Origin: Pelagibacterales bacterium SAG-MED28
GTDB taxonomy: Bacteria > Pseudomonadota > Alphaproteobacteria > Pelagibacterales > Pelagibacteraceae
Assembly (NCBI GenBank): GCA_014653835.1
Contig: JACWDY010000001.1
Coordinates: 1-64,000, forward strand
Length of the DNA: 64,000 bases
Direction: 5' to 3'
Shown piece by piece: positions 1-12,847 of the stretch (its first letter is position 1; the number at the start of each line of letters is the position of its first letter). Both the position numbers and the translations under genes were made by a program. The notes under the pieces are model-generated. The model was given only the letters and a program-made list of their open reading frames with translations. It searched no databases and was not told the origin of the DNA.

Positions 1-44
1 CTTATCACTCGATTTATTAGCATATTTTATGGTAAAATGATTTA

Positions 45-72
45 TTGCATTTATTGCGTAAATGCTTATAAA
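45..72 (+). promoter_or_regulatory. Candidate sigma70 promoter (TTGCAT-N16-TATAAA) for the tRNA-Tyr/tRNA-Gly/tuf unit
   Basis: TTGCAT at 45-50, TATAAA at 67-72, about 50 nt upstream of tRNA-Tyr; motif match by eye only. Confidence 0.4.
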
Positions 73-121
73 ACGCTTGTTGTTAAATGCTATTTAAGTT
101 AGTGGGTATCCCCTAGATTAA

Positions 122-207
122 GGAGGGGTACCAAAGCGGTCAAATGGGGCGGGCTGTAAACCCGTTGACTTCGGTCTTCGAAAGTTCGAATCTTTCCCCC
201 TCCACCA
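122..207 (+). tRNA. tRNA-Tyr (GTA), CCA encoded
   Basis: Acceptor GGAGGGG/CCCCTCC, anticodon loop ctGTAaa, long variable arm, AGTTCGAATCT T-arm, CCA end. Confidence 0.95.
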
Positions 208-251
208 AACTTAAAGGTTTAACAGTAAAGAGCGCGATAAGTTTGGATATT

Positions 252-325
252 GCGGGTGTAGTTCAATGGTAGAACGCTAGCCTTCCAAGCTGGATGTAAG
301 GGTTCGATTCCCTTTACCCGCTCCA
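252..325 (+). tRNA. tRNA-Gly (TCC), CCA encoded
   Basis: Acceptor GCGGGTG/TACCCGC, anticodon loop cTTCCAAg, GGTTCGATTCC T-arm, CCA end. Confidence 0.95.
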
Positions 326-362
326 AAATTAAAAATTAAAATATAAAGTGAGGAAAAAATAA

Positions 363-1562
363 ATGTCAAAAGAAAAGTTTCAACGTAATAAGCCACATTG
401 TAACATAGGCACAATTGGACATGTCGACCACGGTAAAACAACATTAACCGCTGCAATTACCAAAGTATTATCTGAAGCAGGCGGAACATCGAGTGCAAAC
501 TTTGTTGCTTACGATCAAATAGATAAAGCACCAGAAGAAAAAGAGAGAGGAATTACAATTTCAACCGCTCACGTTGAATATGAAACTGAAAAAAGACATT
601 ACGCCCATGTAGATTGTCCAGGTCACGCTGATTATGTAAAAAATATGATTACTGGTGCTGCACAAATGGATGGAGCGATTTTAGTAGTTAATGCTGCTGA
701 CGGTCCTATGCCTCAAACTAGAGAGCACATTCTTTTAGCTAGACAAGTAGGCGTTCCTGCAATTGTAGTTTTTTTAAATAAAATTGATACAGTAAAAGAT
801 AAAGAACTTGTTGATTTGGTTGAAGAAGAAATTCGAGAACTTCTAACATCTTATAAATTTCCAGGTGACAAAATTCCAATAGTGAAAGGCTCAGCTTTAA
901 ATGCCGTAGAAGGCAAAGACGAAGCAACAGGTAAAAATGCAATCATGGAATTGATGAAAGCAGTAGATGAAACTATTCCGCAACCTGATAGACCTAAAGA
1001 TAAACCGTTCTTAATGCCTGTAGAAGATGTATTCTCAATTTCTGGTAGAGGTACTGTTGTAACTGGAAGAGTAGAATCAGGAGTTATAAAAGTTGGTGAG
1101 GAAATTGAAATAGTTGGTATTAGAGAAACAAAAAAATCTGTTTGCACTGGTGTTGAAATGTTTAGAAAACTGTTAGACAGTGGTGAAGCGGGCGATAACA
1201 TTGGAGCTCTTTTAAGAGGTGTAGAGAGAACAGATGTTGAGAGAGGACAAGTACTCTGTAAACCAGGATCTATTACTCCGCACACAGAATTCGAGTGTCA
1301 AGCCTATATTCTAAAAAAAGAGGAGGGTGGAAGACACACTCCATTCTTTACTAAATATAGACCTCAATTTTATTTTAGAACCACGGACGTTACAGGTGAG
1401 GTAACACTTCCATCTGGAACAGAAATGGTTATGCCAGGTGATGATGGAAAATTCACAGTCAAGTTGATTACACCTATCGCTATGAACGAAAATCTAAATT
1501 TTGCGATCAGAGAAGGTGGTAAAACAGTTGGAGCTGGAGTAGTAACTAAAATAATTAAGTAA
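363..1562 (+). CDS. tuf: Elongation factor Tu
   Basis: [45 protein letters not shown] motifs; 399 aa. Confidence 0.98.
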   Translation: MSKEKFQRNKPHCNIGTIGHVDHGKTTLTAAITKVLSEAGGTSSANFVAYDQIDKAPEEKERGITISTAHVEYETEKRHYAHVDCPGHADYVKNMITGAAQMDGAILVVNAADGPMPQTREHILLARQVGVPAIVVFLNKIDTVKDKELVDLVEEEIRELLTSYKFPGDKIPIVKGSALNAVEGKDEATGKNAIMELMKAVDETIPQPDRPKDKPFLMPVEDVFSISGRGTVVTGRVESGVIKVGEEIEIVGIRETKKSVCTGVEMFRKLLDSGEAGDNIGALLRGVERTDVERGQVLCKPGSITPHTEFECQAYILKKEEGGRHTPFFTKYRPQFYFRTTDVTGEVTLPSGTEMVMPGDDGKFTVKLITPIAMNENLNFAIREGGKTVGAGVVTKIIK

Positions 1563-1567
1563 CGCTT

Positions 1568-1643
1568 AGGAGCGTAGTTCAATTGGTAGAGCGCCGGTCT
1601 CCAAAACCGGAGGTTGTGGGTTCGAGTCCCTCCGCTCCTGCCA
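1568..1643 (+). tRNA. tRNA-Trp (CCA), CCA end encoded
   Basis: Acceptor AGGAGCG/CGCTCCT, anticodon loop ctCCAaa, GGTTCGAGTCC T-arm. Confidence 0.95.
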
Positions 1644-1658
1644 AACTGTGAGAGAGTT

Positions 1659-1850
1659 ATGAAAAATCCTTTAAAATTCATTCAAGAAGTTAAGCAAGAA
1701 ACTTTTAGAATTACATGGCCAACTAAGAAGGACACAATGATGGGAGCAGTCATGGTGTTTGCACTAGCCTCAATAGCTGCAATATTCTTTCTTATTTTAG
1801 ATCAAATCTTAAGGTTTTTATTAAACATAATTTTAACAATTAATTTTTAA
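1659..1850 (+). CDS. secE: Preprotein translocase subunit SecE
   Basis: Start moved from ORF-track 1614 (inside tRNA-Trp) to ATG 1659 after GAGAG; FIQEVKQETFRITWPTKKD plus one TM segment. Confidence 0.92.
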   Translation: MKNPLKFIQEVKQETFRITWPTKKDTMMGAVMVFALASIAAIFFLILDQILRFLLNIILTINF

Positions 1851-1853
1851 GAA

Positions 1854-2378
1854 ATGAATTGGTATATAGTACAAGCTTATTCTGGATTTGAAAAAAAAGT
1901 TGTTGAGTCAATAAGAGAGGAGCTAAAAAAACATAAACTAGAAGAAAATATTGGAGAGTTATTAGTTCCTACCCATCAAATTACTCAAGTTAAAAAAGGC
2001 AAAAGAACAAAAAAGGAAAGTAAATATTTTCCAGGATACGTATTGTTAAAAGTTGAGCTTACGAAACAAATTTACCATTTAATTAAAAATCTCTCAAAAG
2101 TAAGTGGTTTTTTAGGATCTGGAGACAAACCAACTCCTATAACTGATACAGAAATACAAAGAATACTTGGACAAGTTTCTGAAAGCGCGAATAGCCAAAA
2201 AACAGGTATCAGTTTTGAAATTGGTGAGAAAGTTAAAGTGTGTGATGGCCCTTTTGCCTCATTTAATGGATTAATTGAAGAAATTGATGAAGAAAAATCT
2301 AGACTTAAAGTCTCTGTTTCTATATTTGGTAGACCAACTCCTGTAGATTTAGAATTTAACCAAGTGGAGAAAAATTAG
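1854..2378 (+). CDS. nusG: Transcription antitermination protein NusG
   Basis: WYIVQAYSGFEKKV, KOW motif GEKVKVCDGPFASFNGLIEEID. Confidence 0.97.
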   Translation: MNWYIVQAYSGFEKKVVESIREELKKHKLEENIGELLVPTHQITQVKKGKRTKKESKYFPGYVLLKVELTKQIYHLIKNLSKVSGFLGSGDKPTPITDTEIQRILGQVSESANSQKTGISFEIGEKVKVCDGPFASFNGLIEEIDEEKSRLKVSVSIFGRPTPVDLEFNQVEKN

Positions 2379-2804
2379 ATGGCGAAAGAAATTACGGGTT
2401 ATGTAAAATTACAAATTAAAGGTGGACAAGCAAATCCAGCTCCACCTGTTGGTCCAGCTCTTGGTCAAAGAGGAATAAATATTATGGAATTTTGTAAAGC
2501 TTTTAACGAAAAAACAAAAGCTTTTATGGGAAAGCCTGTGCCAGTTGTAATTACAGTTTACAAAGATAAAAAATTTGATTTTATAATTAAATCGCCACCA
2601 GCTTCACATTTTATAAGAGAGGCTGCCAAATTAAAAAGTGGATCAAAAGAACCAGGAAGAGTTGTAGCTGGATCTATTACCATGAAACAAGCCGAAGCTA
2701 TAGCAAAAGAGAAAATGAAAGATTTAAATGCTTTTGATATTAAAGAAGCAACAAAAATAATTTGTGGTTCAGCAAGATCAATGGGTATTGAAGTAAAAGA
2801 ATAA
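2379..2804 (+). CDS. rplK: 50S ribosomal protein L11
   Basis: [34 protein letters not shown]. Confidence 0.98.
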   Translation: MAKEITGYVKLQIKGGQANPAPPVGPALGQRGINIMEFCKAFNEKTKAFMGKPVPVVITVYKDKKFDFIIKSPPASHFIREAAKLKSGSKEPGRVVAGSITMKQAEAIAKEKMKDLNAFDIKEATKIICGSARSMGIEVKE

Positions 2805-2806
2805 TA

Positions 2807-3493
2807 ATGAATAAAAATTCAAAAAGATACAGAGAAATTTTAAAAAATTTTATTAAAGGAAAAAAAGTTGGTTCTAAAGAGGCAATTGAACTTGTCAAAA
2901 AAAACTCCACAGCTAAATTTGATGAGTCAATCGATGTATCTTTAAAGATAAATTTAAAACAATCAAAAGGTGGAGATCTTAGTTTAAGAACAGTTGTTAA
3001 TTTACCAAATGGTTCTGGAAAAAAAAATAAAGTAGCTGTTTTATGTGAACCGGATAAAATTGATGAAGCTAAAGGAGCTGGAGCTGATGTAGTTGGATCT
3101 GATGACCTCATAGAAAAAATCGGTGCAGGAAAATTTGATTTTACAAAACTAATTTGTACACCAGGTATGATGAGTAAAATTGGTAAATACGGAAAAATTT
3201 TAGGACCAAAAGGCTTAATGCCAAATCCTAAATTAGGAACCGTGGCAACTGATATCAAAAAAGCTATAAAAGACATTAAAACAGGTGCAGTTGAAATTCG
3301 AAACGATAAAGATGGAAATCTTGCTTCTACAATTGGAAGAAAAAGTTTTTCTACTGAAAAATTATTAGAAAATTACAATCATTTTATAGAAAGTGTAAAA
3401 AAAGAAAAACCTGATACTATCAAGGGTGAATTAATAAAAGGTACATTTTTAACTTCTACGATGGGTATATCTTATAAAATAGGAGCTAAATAA
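2807..3493 (+). CDS. rplA: 50S ribosomal protein L1
   Basis: L1 signature KIGKYGKILGPKGLMPNPKLGTV. Confidence 0.98.
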   Translation: MNKNSKRYREILKNFIKGKKVGSKEAIELVKKNSTAKFDESIDVSLKINLKQSKGGDLSLRTVVNLPNGSGKKNKVAVLCEPDKIDEAKGAGADVVGSDDLIEKIGAGKFDFTKLICTPGMMSKIGKYGKILGPKGLMPNPKLGTVATDIKKAIKDIKTGAVEIRNDKDGNLASTIGRKSFSTEKLLENYNHFIESVKKEKPDTIKGELIKGTFLTSTMGISYKIGAK

Positions 3494-3496
3494 GTT

Positions 3497-4009
3497 ATGA
3501 TGACTAAAGAAGCAAAGAAGAATTACATTGAGGAGATGAAAAGAAATTTCTCAGAGAATGAATCTGTAATGATAGCTCAATATCAAGGTCTTAACGTAAA
3601 TGAATTAGATGCATTAAGAAAAGAATTGCGAGATAAGGGAATTGTATTTAAAATTACAAAAAATAGAATTACTAAAATTGCACTAAAGGATACTCCAAAA
3701 AAAGATTTAGAAAAATATTTTATTGGACCAACCGCAGCAGCAATCTCATCTGACCCAATATCAACTGCAAAAATTTTAACTAAATTTTCTAAATCTAACG
3801 ATAAATTAAAAATTGTTGCTGGATTCATGGACGGTAAGGTTTTAGATGAAAAAGAGGTGTCTGTAATTGCCACACTACCTTCATTAGAGGAAGCAAGAGC
3901 CAATATAGTGGGAATTTTAGCCACTCCAGCTCAAAAATTAGTAAGTATTTTACTTGCACCTGGCTCAAAAATTGCTAATTTAGCGCGCGCAAAGAGTTTA
4001 AAAAATTAA
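3497..4009 (+). CDS. rplJ: 50S ribosomal protein L10
   Basis: L10 fold and position in rplKAJL. Confidence 0.96.
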   Translation: MMTKEAKKNYIEEMKRNFSENESVMIAQYQGLNVNELDALRKELRDKGIVFKITKNRITKIALKDTPKKDLEKYFIGPTAAAISSDPISTAKILTKFSKSNDKLKIVAGFMDGKVLDEKEVSVIATLPSLEEARANIVGILATPAQKLVSILLAPGSKIANLARAKSLKN

Positions 4010-4024
4010 TTCACAGGATCATAC

Positions 4025-4396
4025 ATGGCAGATTTAAATAAAATTATAGATGAACTTTCTACCTTAACAGTCGTTGAGGCAGCAGAACTTTCAAAACAAC
4101 TAGAGGAAAAATGGGGAGTTACAGCAGCGGCTCCAGTAGCTGCGGCACCAGCGGGTGGAGCAGCAACACCAGCAGGTGAAGAAAAATCGGAATTTTCTGT
4201 TTTTTTAGCTTCAGCTGGAGATAAAAAAATTAACGTAATTAAAGAAGTTAGAGCAATAACTGGTTTAGGTTTAAAAGAAGCAAAAGATTTAGTAGAGGCA
4301 GCACCAAAGGAAATTAAGGGTGGTGTGGCTAAAAAAGATGCTGATGAATTTAAGAAAAAACTTGAAGCAGCTGGAGCTAAAGTAGAATTAAAGTAA
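4025..4396 (+). CDS. rplL: 50S ribosomal protein L7/L12
   Basis: Ala/Gly/Pro hinge and [27 protein letters not shown]. Confidence 0.98.
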   Translation: MADLNKIIDELSTLTVVEAAELSKQLEEKWGVTAAAPVAAAPAGGAATPAGEEKSEFSVFLASAGDKKINVIKEVRAITGLGLKEAKDLVEAAPKEIKGGVAKKDADEFKKKLEAAGAKVELK

Positions 4397-4418
4397 ACAA
4401 TTTTTAAGACTAAATTTT

Positions 4419-4451
4419 ATTGTAAAGTTAATCTTACAATAGGATTTTTTT
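4419..4451 (+). terminator. Candidate attenuator-like hairpin between rplL and rpoB
   Basis: ATTGTAA (4419-4425)-N8-TTACAAT (4434-4440), then AGGA and T7 (4445-4451). Confidence 0.4.
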
Positions 4452-4458
4452 ATATTTG

Positions 4459-7400
4459 ATGCAATTATCTTTTACTCAAAAGAAACATATAAGAAAAAAC
4501 TTTGGAAAATTAGCTGAAGGTTTATCTATACCCAACTTAATTGAAGTTCAAAAAAATTCATATAATGAATTTCTAGAGTCAAAGTCATTAAAAGAGCAAT
4601 TAAACGATCTATCTAAGGGTATAGATAAAGTATTTAAAAGTATTTTTCCAATTGAAGATGGAAATGATAAATCAACTTTAGAATATATTTCTTACAAGTT
4701 AGAAAAACCAAAATTTGACGTCATAGAATGTAAGCAAAGAAGTTTATCTTACTCTGCTGCATTGAAAGCAAATTTAAGATTAGTAGTTTATGATATTGAT
4801 TTAGAAAATAATACTAAACAGATTCTTTCCGCTAAAGAACAAGAAGTTTTTATCGGGGATCTTCCTTTAATGACTCCAAGTGCTACGTTTATTACAAACG
4901 GCGTTGAGAGAGTTGTAGTTAATCAAATGCATAGAAGTCCTGGAGTTTTTTTTGATCACGACAAAGGTAAAACACACGCGAGTGGTAAACTTTTGTTTAA
5001 TTGTCGTATAATTCCCGGTAGAGGTTCATGGTTAGATTTTGAATTCGATCCAAAAGATATCCTGTATTTTAGAATTGATAGAAAGAAAAAGCTACCAATA
5101 ACAACATTTTTATTTTCACTTGGTTTTTCCAAAGATAAAATAATTGAAACATTTTACTCTACTAATAAGTATAATTATAATAAAGAAATTAAATGTTGGA
5201 TTACAGATTTTGACCCAGAAAATTATAAAAGACCAATAAAACTATCTTACGATTTAATTGACGCTAAAAATAATAAAATAGTTTTAAGTAAAGGTGAAAA
5301 ATTAAACATAGTTATTTCAAAAAAACTTAAAGAAAAGGGCTTAAACTCTATAGCCATACCTAATGATCAGATTGTTGGAAAATATCTTGCAAAAGATATT
5401 CTAGATAAGAACGGCGAGCTATTGATAGGAGCTGGTTTTGATATTACAGAAGAACAATTAGAAAAAATTATTGCTCAAGAAGAAGAAGAACTAAATATTG
5501 TAAACATAGATCCAATTAATAAAGGACCTTATATCTTAGAGAGTCTAAAAATAGATAAAAACGTAAATAAGGTTGATGCTCTTAACGATATTTATAAAGT
5601 TTTAAGACCAGGCGAAGCACCCTCAATTGAAATAGCAGAAGAGATATTTAATAACTTATATTTTAAGAAAGAAAGGTACGATTTGTCTGAGGTAGGTAGA
5701 GTAAAACTGAATTCGAAACTAAATTTAGATACTAGCTCTAAGAAAACAATATTAGATACAACAGACATTGTGGCTATTATTAAATTTATGTTAGATTTAC
5801 GAGATGGAAAGGGTGATGTAGATGATATTGACCATTTAGGAAATAGAAGAGTTCGATCAGTAGGTGAACTTGTTGAAAATCAATTCAGAATTGGCCTTTT
5901 AAGAATGGAGAGAACTGTAAAAGAAAAAATGTCCACTTTTTTAGAAATTGAGTCTGCAATGCCACAAGATTTAATAAATGCAAAACCTATTACAACGTCT
6001 TTAAAAGATTTTTTTGCAACTTCTCAACTCTCCCAATTTATGGATCAAACTAACCCATTATCTGAAATCACTCATAAAAGAAGAGTTTCAGCTTTAGGTC
6101 CCGGAGGACTAACTAGAGAAAGAGCTGGTTTTGAAGTAAGAGACGTTCATCCAACTCATTATGGCAGAATTTGTCCGATTGAAACACCAGAAGGACCAAA
6201 CATTGGTTTAATAAATAGTTTAGCTACTTATTGTAGAGTAAATAAATTTGGGTACATTGAAAGTCCTTACAAAAAAGTTATTAATGGAAAAGTTACCACT
6301 GAAATAAAATATCTTTCAGCTATTGAAGAAGAAAAATACACAATTGCACAAGCCAACTCTGCGTTAAATAAAGATGGATCTTTTACGGAAGAATTAGTTG
6401 CTTGTAGAAAAAATCTAAACTTTGAATTATCATCAAGGGAAAATATTGATTACATAGATGTTTCACCTAAACAATTAGTGTCAGTTGCTGCAGCTTTAAT
6501 TCCTTTTTTAGAAAATGATGATGCAAATAGGGCGTTAATGGGATCGAATATGATGAGACAAGCTGTGCCGTTATTAAAACCGGAGTCACCTTTAGTAGGC
6601 ACAGGTATTGAGGCAGACGTAGCATTAGACTCTGGCGTTACAATTGTAGCAAGAAGAAATGGCATAGTTGACAAAATTGATGGAAAACGAATAGTAGTTA
6701 AGGCAACAGATGTAACTGATTTATCTCAGTCTGCTGTAGACATTTACAATTTATCTAAATTTCAAAGATCTAATCAAAATACATGTATTAATCAAAAACC
6801 TTTAGTTAAAGTGGGAGATAAAATTAAAAAGGGCGATATAATTGCTGATGGTCCCGCTACAAAATTAGGCGAATTAGCTCTAGGTAAAAATGTTACTGTA
6901 GCTTTCATGCCATGGCAAGGATATAATTTTGAAGACTCAATTTTAATTTCAGAGAGATGTGTAACCGATGATGTGTTTACTTCAGTTCATATCGAAGAGT
7001 ATGAGGCTATGGCAAGAGATACTAAGTTGGGTGCAGAGGAAATAACAAGAGATATTCCAAATGTTAGCGAAGAAAGTTTAAGAAATTTAGACGAGTCAGG
7101 CATTGTTTATGTCGGAGCAGAAGTAAAACCAAGTGATATTTTAGTTGGTAAAGTAACACCTAAAAGTGAAACTTCATCTAGCCCAGAAGAAAAATTATTA
7201 AGATCTATTTTTGGTGAAAAAGCTACGGATGTAAGAGACTCTTCTTTAAAATTACCCTCAGGAAGCACCGGTGTAGTTATAGATGTTAGAGTTTTTAACA
7301 GACATGGAATTGAAAAAGATGAAAGATCAATAGCTATTGAGAGAGCTGAGATTGAGTCAGTTCAAGAAGATAAAAAAGTAGAAGAAGAAATACTTAATAG

Positions 7401-8550
7401 AAATATAAAACAAAGAGTGACTGATTTGTTAAACGGCAAAACTATTAATAAACAGTTTAAAGATTTAAAACCCGAAACAACTTTAAATCAAAATGATTTT
7501 GTAAAATTAACACTTAAAGATCTTTGGAAAATTCCATTAGAAAACCAAGAATTGAATACTAATTTGGAAAAATTAAAAATCCAGTTTGACAATGCGTCTG
7601 AAGATATAAGATTAAGATTTGAAGATAAAGTTATTAAAATTCAACAAGGTGATGACTTATTACCAACGGTAATGAAAGTCGTTAAAGTTTTTGTTGCGGT
7701 GAAGAGAAGATTAATGCCAGGGGATAAAATGGCTGGTAGACATGGCAACAAAGGGGTTGTGAGTAAAATTGTTCCTGTTGAAGATATGCCATACATGGAA
7801 AATGGAAAGCCTGTAGATATCGTTTTAAATCCACTTGGTGTACCAAGTCGTATGAATGTTGGTCAAATTTTAGAAACTCATCTTGGCTGGTCTTGCTCAG
7901 AGTTAGGTGATCAAATAAAACATTATTTAAAAAATTTTGATAAACAAATTGAAAAGATAAGAGAAAAGTTAAAAGAAATTTATGGGAAATCTTATTATGA
8001 TGAAATTATTTCTAAATTATCAAATAAAGAAATTGCTGAATTAGTCCAAAATCTTTCTAATGGAGTGCCTATAGCAACACCAGTATTTGACGGAGCTAGT
8101 ACAGAAGATATTACAAAAATGTTGGATCTAGCTAAACTTCCAAATTCAGGTCAAACTCATTTATGGAATGGTCAAACGGGAGAGAGATTTGATAGACCTG
8201 TGACTGTAGGAATAATTTATATGCTTAAATTAAATCATTTAGTTGAAGATAAAATTCATGCTAGATCCACTGGGCCTTATAGTTTAGTTACACAACAACC
8301 ACTTGGAGGTAAAGCTCAACTAGGAGGGCAAAGATTTGGTGAAATGGAAGTATGGGCGCTAGAAGCATACGGAGCTTCTTATACGCTACAAGAAATATTA
8401 ACAGTAAAATCTGATGATGTTGCTGGAAGGACAAAAGTTTACGAAACAATTGTGAAGGGTAACAACAACTTCGAGTCAGGAGTGCCGGAATCTTTTAACG
8501 TTTTAGTAAAAGAAATAAGAGCACTTGGTTTAAATATAGAATTAAATTAG
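4459..8550 (+). CDS. rpoB: DNA-directed RNA polymerase subunit beta
   Basis: Full-length RpoB motifs ([29 protein letters not shown]-like); start ATG 4459 preferred over upstream TTG 4456. Confidence 0.98.
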   Translation: MQLSFTQKKHIRKNFGKLAEGLSIPNLIEVQKNSYNEFLESKSLKEQLNDLSKGIDKVFKSIFPIEDGNDKSTLEYISYKLEKPKFDVIECKQRSLSYSAALKANLRLVVYDIDLENNTKQILSAKEQEVFIGDLPLMTPSATFITNGVERVVVNQMHRSPGVFFDHDKGKTHASGKLLFNCRIIPGRGSWLDFEFDPKDILYFRIDRKKKLPITTFLFSLGFSKDKIIETFYSTNKYNYNKEIKCWITDFDPENYKRPIKLSYDLIDAKNNKIVLSKGEKLNIVISKKLKEKGLNSIAIPNDQIVGKYLAKDILDKNGELLIGAGFDITEEQLEKIIAQEEEELNIVNIDPINKGPYILESLKIDKNVNKVDALNDIYKVLRPGEAPSIEIAEEIFNNLYFKKERYDLSEVGRVKLNSKLNLDTSSKKTILDTTDIVAIIKFMLDLRDGKGDVDDIDHLGNRRVRSVGELVENQFRIGLLRMERTVKEKMSTFLEIESAMPQDLINAKPITTSLKDFFATSQLSQFMDQTNPLSEITHKRRVSALGPGGLTRERAGFEVRDVHPTHYGRICPIETPEGPNIGLINSLATYCRVNKFGYIESPYKKVINGKVTTEIKYLSAIEEEKYTIAQANSALNKDGSFTEELVACRKNLNFELSSRENIDYIDVSPKQLVSVAAALIPFLENDDANRALMGSNMMRQAVPLLKPESPLVGTGIEADVALDSGVTIVARRNGIVDKIDGKRIVVKATDVTDLSQSAVDIYNLSKFQRSNQNTCINQKPLVKVGDKIKKGDIIADGPATKLGELALGKNVTVAFMPWQGYNFEDSILISERCVTDDVFTSVHIEEYEAMARDTKLGAEEITRDIPNVSEESLRNLDESGIVYVGAEVKPSDILVGKVTPKSETSSSPEEKLLRSIFGEKATDVRDSSLKLPSGSTGVVIDVRVFNRHGIEKDERSIAIERAEIESVQEDKKVEEEILNRNIKQRVTDLLNGKTINKQFKDLKPETTLNQNDFVKLTLKDLWKIPLENQELNTNLEKLKIQFDNASEDIRLRFEDKVIKIQQGDDLLPTVMKVVKVFVAVKRRLMPGDKMAGRHGNKGVVSKIVPVEDMPYMENGKPVDIVLNPLGVPSRMNVGQILETHLGWSCSELGDQIKHYLKNFDKQIEKIREKLKEIYGKSYYDEIISKLSNKEIAELVQNLSNGVPIATPVFDGASTEDITKMLDLAKLPNSGQTHLWNGQTGERFDRPVTVGIIYMLKLNHLVEDKIHARSTGPYSLVTQQPLGGKAQLGGQRFGEMEVWALEAYGASYTLQEILTVKSDDVAGRTKVYETIVKGNNNFESGVPESFNVLVKEIRALGLNIELN

Positions 8551-8552
8551 AT

Positions 8553-11500
8553 ATGGAAAAAAATCTTACTAAAATTTTTGAAAATCAAAATATTACTCAA
8601 GAAAATAGCTTTGATAGTATTAAAATAACTCTCGCGAGTCCTGAAAAGATTAAATCTTGGTCTTATGGGGAAATTAAAAAACCAGAAACTATAAATTACA
8701 GAACTTTTAGACCTGAAAAAGATGGTTTATTTTGCTCTAGAATTTTTGGACCAGTTAAAGATTATGAATGTCTTTGTGGTAAGTACAAAAGAATGAAATT
8801 TAGAGGAATTATTTGTGAAAAATGTGGAGTTGAGGTTACAAAATCTAATGTGAGAAGAGAGAGAATGGGTCATATTGATCTTGCATGTTCAGTGGCTCAT
8901 ATTTGGTTTTTAAAATCATTACCAAGCAGAATTTCTCTGGCAATAGATATGAAGCTTAAAGAGGTTGAAAAAGTATTATATTTTGAAAGCTTTATAGTTG
9001 TAGAACCCGGTTTGACAACCTTAAAAAAAGGTCAACTAATATCTGAGGAAGCATTATTAAAAGCCCAAGAGGAATTTGGAGAAGATGCCTTTACAGCTGG
9101 TATTGGCGCAGAAGCGGTAAGAGAAATATTAGTAAATTTAGATCTTAAAAAAGAACAACTTAAATTACGAGAGGCACTTAAGGAAATTAAATCCAAGGTT
9201 ACAGAAGAGAGAACTATTAAAAGATTGAAACTCATCGAATCTTTTATTAATTCAGGAAACAAGCCTGAATGGATGATTTTAACATCTGTTCCGGTGATAC
9301 CTCCAGAATTGAGACCATTAGTTCCTCTTGATGGTGGTAGATTTGCTACGTCTGACTTAAATGATCTGTATAGAAGAGTAATAAATAGAAATAACAGATT
9401 AAAGAGACTTTTAGATCTTAAGGCGCCAGACATTATTGTTAGAAATGAAAAAAGAATGCTTCAAGAGTCAGTAGATGCATTGTTTGACAACGGAAGACGC
9501 GGTAGAGTTATAACGGGCACAGGTAAAAGACCTTTGAAATCTTTGGCAGAGATGCTTAAAGGAAAGCAAGGAAGATTTAGACAAAACTTATTAGGAAAAA
9601 GAGTAGATTATTCTGGAAGATCAGTAATTGTTGTAGGTCCAGAATTAAAATTACACCAGTGTGGCCTTCCTAAGAAAATGGCTTTAGAGTTATTTAAGCC
9701 GTTTCTTTATGCAAGATTAGATAAGTTAGGTTTAGCCACAACTATAAAACAAGCTAAAAGACTAGTTGAAAAAGAAAAGAGTGAAGTTTGGGACTCACTT
9801 GAACATATTATAAGAGAACATCCTATTTTATTAAACCGAGCTCCCACATTACATAGATTAGGAGTTCAAGCATTTGAAGCAAAATTGATTGAAGGAAATG
9901 CGATAGAATTACATCCATTAGTTTGTGCTGCTTTCAACGCTGATTTCGATGGCGATCAAATGGCAGTTCATATTCCTTTAAGTTTAGAAGCCCAATTAGA
10001 GGCAAGAGTATTAATGATGTCGACAAATAATATTCTGAGTCCATCTAATGGTAAACCAATCATCGTACCAAGTCAGGATATAGTTTTAGGAATTTATTAT
10101 CTTTCTCAAGCTGAAGAAAATGATAAAAAGCCTCGAGGTGTTTTTTCAAGTATTGAGGAAATTGAACAAGCATTAGAAAATAAATCAATTAGTTTGCACT
10201 CTAAAATAGTTTCAGTTTTTAAAACAATTGACCAGGATGGCAAATCAATTGTAGAAAAATATACTAGTACAGCAGGTAGATTTTTATTGGCCTATGTTTT
10301 ACCAAAAAATCACAATATCAAATTTGCTTTAGTTAATAAATTGTTAACTAAGAAAAACGTATCTGAAGTCATAGATACGATTTTTAGATATTGCGGCCAA
10401 AAAGAAACGGTAATTTTTTGTGATAGAATTAAAACTCTTGGTTTTAAACATGCTTTTAAAGCAGGAATATCCTTTGGTAAAGACGATTTAATAATTCCAA
10501 AAACAAAAGAGAATTTAATAGGCAGCACAAAAAAACAAATTGAAGAATATGAAAAACAATATGCAGACGGTTTAATTACTAGAGGAGAAAAATATAATAA
10601 AGTAGTTGATATTTGGTCAAAATGCACTGACACAGTTGCTAACGAAATGATGAAAGAAATTTCATCAGCTGAAAAAGTTTATGACGACGATAGAATTGAA
10701 ACAAATTCTGTTTATATGATGGCCGACTCTGGCGCTAGAGGATCACAGGCACAGATGAAACAATTAGCTGGAATGAGGGGATTAATCGCTAAACCATCTG
10801 GTGAAATTATTGAAACACCAATTATTGCAAATTTTAAAGAAGGTTTATCAGTATTAGAATATTTTAACTCTACGCATGGAGCTAGAAAAGGTTTAGCAGA
10901 TACAGCTTTAAAAACAGCTAATTCAGGCTATCTAACAAGAAGATTATGCGATGTAGCTCAAGATGTGCAAATTACAAAAGCAGAATGCGATCCAAAGAAA
11001 AGATCTTCTGTCACAATTTCCGAAATAATAGAAGGTGGAAATATTTTGGTGAGTCTATCAGAAAGAGTTCTAGGTAGAGTCATAGCAGAAAATATTAAAA
11101 ACCCAGTTACAGGAGAAGTTATAATAAAAAAAGATAAATTAATTGATGAGTTAGATTGTGAAAAAATTGATGCCGCTGGTGTTAAATCAGTTAATGTTTA
11201 CTCTGTAATTACATGTGCTTCTACAAAAGGTGTTTGTCAAGTATGTTACGGTAGAGACTTGGCCAGAGGTAAATTAGTTAGTGTAGGTGAAGCTGTTGGT
11301 ATGATCGCGGCCCAATCAATTGGTGAACCAGGAACTCAATTAACGATGAGAACATTTCACGTAGGAGGTACAGCTCAGATTAAAGAAGAGTCCCAAATTA
11401 TTTGTCAGTCTAAAGGAAAATTGAATATTATTAATAAAAATTTAATTGAAGACTCAAAGAAAAATATAATTGTTATGGGAAGAAACACTCAATTAAGCAT

Positions 11501-12740
11501 TGAAGATGATCAACAAAGACAGCTTGGAATTTATAAAGTTAATTACGGTTCAAAACTTTTCTTTAAAGATGGGGACATCATAGATAAAGGAAAAAAAATA
11601 GCTGAATGGGATCCTTATACACTTCCAGTAATCGCTGAAACTGGCGGTATTGTAAATTATATGGATTTAATGGAAGGTAGTTCTTTAACTGAAACTTTGG
11701 ATGATGCTACAGGTTTATCTTCTAAGTCTGTAACAGACTGGAAATCTTCGTCAAAAAATTCTGAACTGAAGCCTCGAATAACACTTAGAAATGACAAAGG
11801 GGAAATAATAAAAAAAGCTGATGGTAATGAGGCAAGATATTATTTAGTTCCAGATACAATTTTGTCAGTAAAAGACGGACAAAAAATTTCAGCCGGTGAT
11901 GTTTTAGCTAGATTACCGAAAGAAACTTCTAAAACAAAAGATATTACCGGAGGTTTGCCAAGAGTAGCTGAATTATTCGAAGCAAGAAAACCAAAAGATA
12001 GCGCAATTATAGCCGAGAATGACGGTATGATAGAATTCGGCAAAGAGGTAAGAGGGAAACAAAAAATTTCTATTGTTTCATCAAGTGGTGAAACCTCAAA
12101 CTACTTAATACCAAAGGGTAAACATGTTAATTTTAACCAAGGAGAGAAAATCAAGAAAGGTGAGTACTTACTTGATGGAGCACCTTTGCCACATGATATA
12201 TTAAGAATTTTAGGTGTTGAAAAATTAACTGAATATTTCATAACCGAAGTACAAGAAGTTTATAGATTACAAGGAGTTGTGATTAACGATAAGCATATAG
12301 AAACAATTGTTAGACAAATGTTAAAAAGAGTTGAAGTTAAAGACCCAGGGGACTCCGACTTACTTTCTGGTGAAATAATTGATTTATTAGATATAAATGT
12401 AATCAATGACAAATTAAGAGAAGAAAAGAAAAAACCAGCTGTTTTTGAAAGAGTATTATTAGGTATAACTAAAGCTTCTTTACAAACAAATTCATTTATA
12501 TCTGCTGCTTCATTTCAAGAAACAACTAGAGTATTAACGGACGCCTCAATCAGAGGAAAGGTTGATTCATTAGAAGGTCTAAAAGAGAACGTGATAGTCG
12601 GACGACTGGTTCCAGCAGGCACTGGTTTAACTAAAATTGCTTGGGACAAACAAGCAAGAGAGCAAGACAAAGCTAGATTGGAACAACTTAAAAAACAAGA
12701 GCTAGAATCCGCTCCAGAGGCCCCCGAAAAGACAGCTTAA
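8553..12740 (+). CDS. rpoC: DNA-directed RNA polymerase subunit beta'
   Basis: [12 protein letters not shown] catalytic motif, [21 protein letters not shown]; 1395 aa. Confidence 0.99.
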   Translation: MEKNLTKIFENQNITQENSFDSIKITLASPEKIKSWSYGEIKKPETINYRTFRPEKDGLFCSRIFGPVKDYECLCGKYKRMKFRGIICEKCGVEVTKSNVRRERMGHIDLACSVAHIWFLKSLPSRISLAIDMKLKEVEKVLYFESFIVVEPGLTTLKKGQLISEEALLKAQEEFGEDAFTAGIGAEAVREILVNLDLKKEQLKLREALKEIKSKVTEERTIKRLKLIESFINSGNKPEWMILTSVPVIPPELRPLVPLDGGRFATSDLNDLYRRVINRNNRLKRLLDLKAPDIIVRNEKRMLQESVDALFDNGRRGRVITGTGKRPLKSLAEMLKGKQGRFRQNLLGKRVDYSGRSVIVVGPELKLHQCGLPKKMALELFKPFLYARLDKLGLATTIKQAKRLVEKEKSEVWDSLEHIIREHPILLNRAPTLHRLGVQAFEAKLIEGNAIELHPLVCAAFNADFDGDQMAVHIPLSLEAQLEARVLMMSTNNILSPSNGKPIIVPSQDIVLGIYYLSQAEENDKKPRGVFSSIEEIEQALENKSISLHSKIVSVFKTIDQDGKSIVEKYTSTAGRFLLAYVLPKNHNIKFALVNKLLTKKNVSEVIDTIFRYCGQKETVIFCDRIKTLGFKHAFKAGISFGKDDLIIPKTKENLIGSTKKQIEEYEKQYADGLITRGEKYNKVVDIWSKCTDTVANEMMKEISSAEKVYDDDRIETNSVYMMADSGARGSQAQMKQLAGMRGLIAKPSGEIIETPIIANFKEGLSVLEYFNSTHGARKGLADTALKTANSGYLTRRLCDVAQDVQITKAECDPKKRSSVTISEIIEGGNILVSLSERVLGRVIAENIKNPVTGEVIIKKDKLIDELDCEKIDAAGVKSVNVYSVITCASTKGVCQVCYGRDLARGKLVSVGEAVGMIAAQSIGEPGTQLTMRTFHVGGTAQIKEESQIICQSKGKLNIINKNLIEDSKKNIIVMGRNTQLSIEDDQQRQLGIYKVNYGSKLFFKDGDIIDKGKKIAEWDPYTLPVIAETGGIVNYMDLMEGSSLTETLDDATGLSSKSVTDWKSSSKNSELKPRITLRNDKGEIIKKADGNEARYYLVPDTILSVKDGQKISAGDVLARLPKETSKTKDITGGLPRVAELFEARKPKDSAIIAENDGMIEFGKEVRGKQKISIVSSSGETSNYLIPKGKHVNFNQGEKIKKGEYLLDGAPLPHDILRILGVEKLTEYFITEVQEVYRLQGVVINDKHIETIVRQMLKRVEVKDPGDSDLLSGEIIDLLDINVINDKLREEKKKPAVFERVLLGITKASLQTNSFISAASFQETTRVLTDASIRGKVDSLEGLKENVIVGRLVPAGTGLTKIAWDKQAREQDKARLEQLKKQELESAPEAPEKTA

Positions 12741-12765
12741 GCATCATTTTAAAACCGCCTAAATA

Positions 12766-12793
12766 TTGACTTTTATCAATTCAATGTTAGTTT
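12766..12793 (+). promoter_or_regulatory. Candidate sigma70 promoter with extended -10 upstream of rpsL (TTGACT-N16-TAGTTT, TGn at 12785)
   Basis: TTGACT 12766-12771, TGTTAGTTT 12785-12793, located in the 152 nt rpoC-rpsL gap. Confidence 0.5.
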
Positions 12794-12808
12794 ACGGCAC
12801 ATTTTGAA

Positions 12809-12847
12809 TGTTAGAAGTAAGGTGGATCAAAACCTTAAACACTAACA
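12809..12847 (+). promoter_or_regulatory. Candidate nested stem-loop in rpsL 5' leader
   Basis: TGTTAG (12809-12814)/CTAACA (12842-12847) enclosing AAGGT (12819-12823)/ACCTT (12832-12836). Confidence 0.45.

Noticed and set aside
851-1285. Minus-strand 144-aa ORF inside tuf
   Set aside because: Antisense shadow of a strongly conserved coding gene, no recognisable domain.
1370-1681. Minus-strand 103-aa ORF with GGTRTHNLRFWRPALYQLNYAPK
   Set aside because: Antisense to tuf and tRNA-Trp; this peptide string is a familiar tRNA-antisense annotation artefact.
2740-3276. Minus-strand 178-aa ORF opposite rplK/rplA
   Set aside because: Antisense shadow; hydrophobic composition follows from complementing Lys-rich ribosomal codons.
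9032-9433. Minus-strand 133-aa ORF inside rpoC (similar ones at 10310, 11840, 14731, 24202, 33706)
   Set aside because: Antisense to conserved housekeeping genes, no domains, no plausible RBS context examined; treated as chance ORFs.
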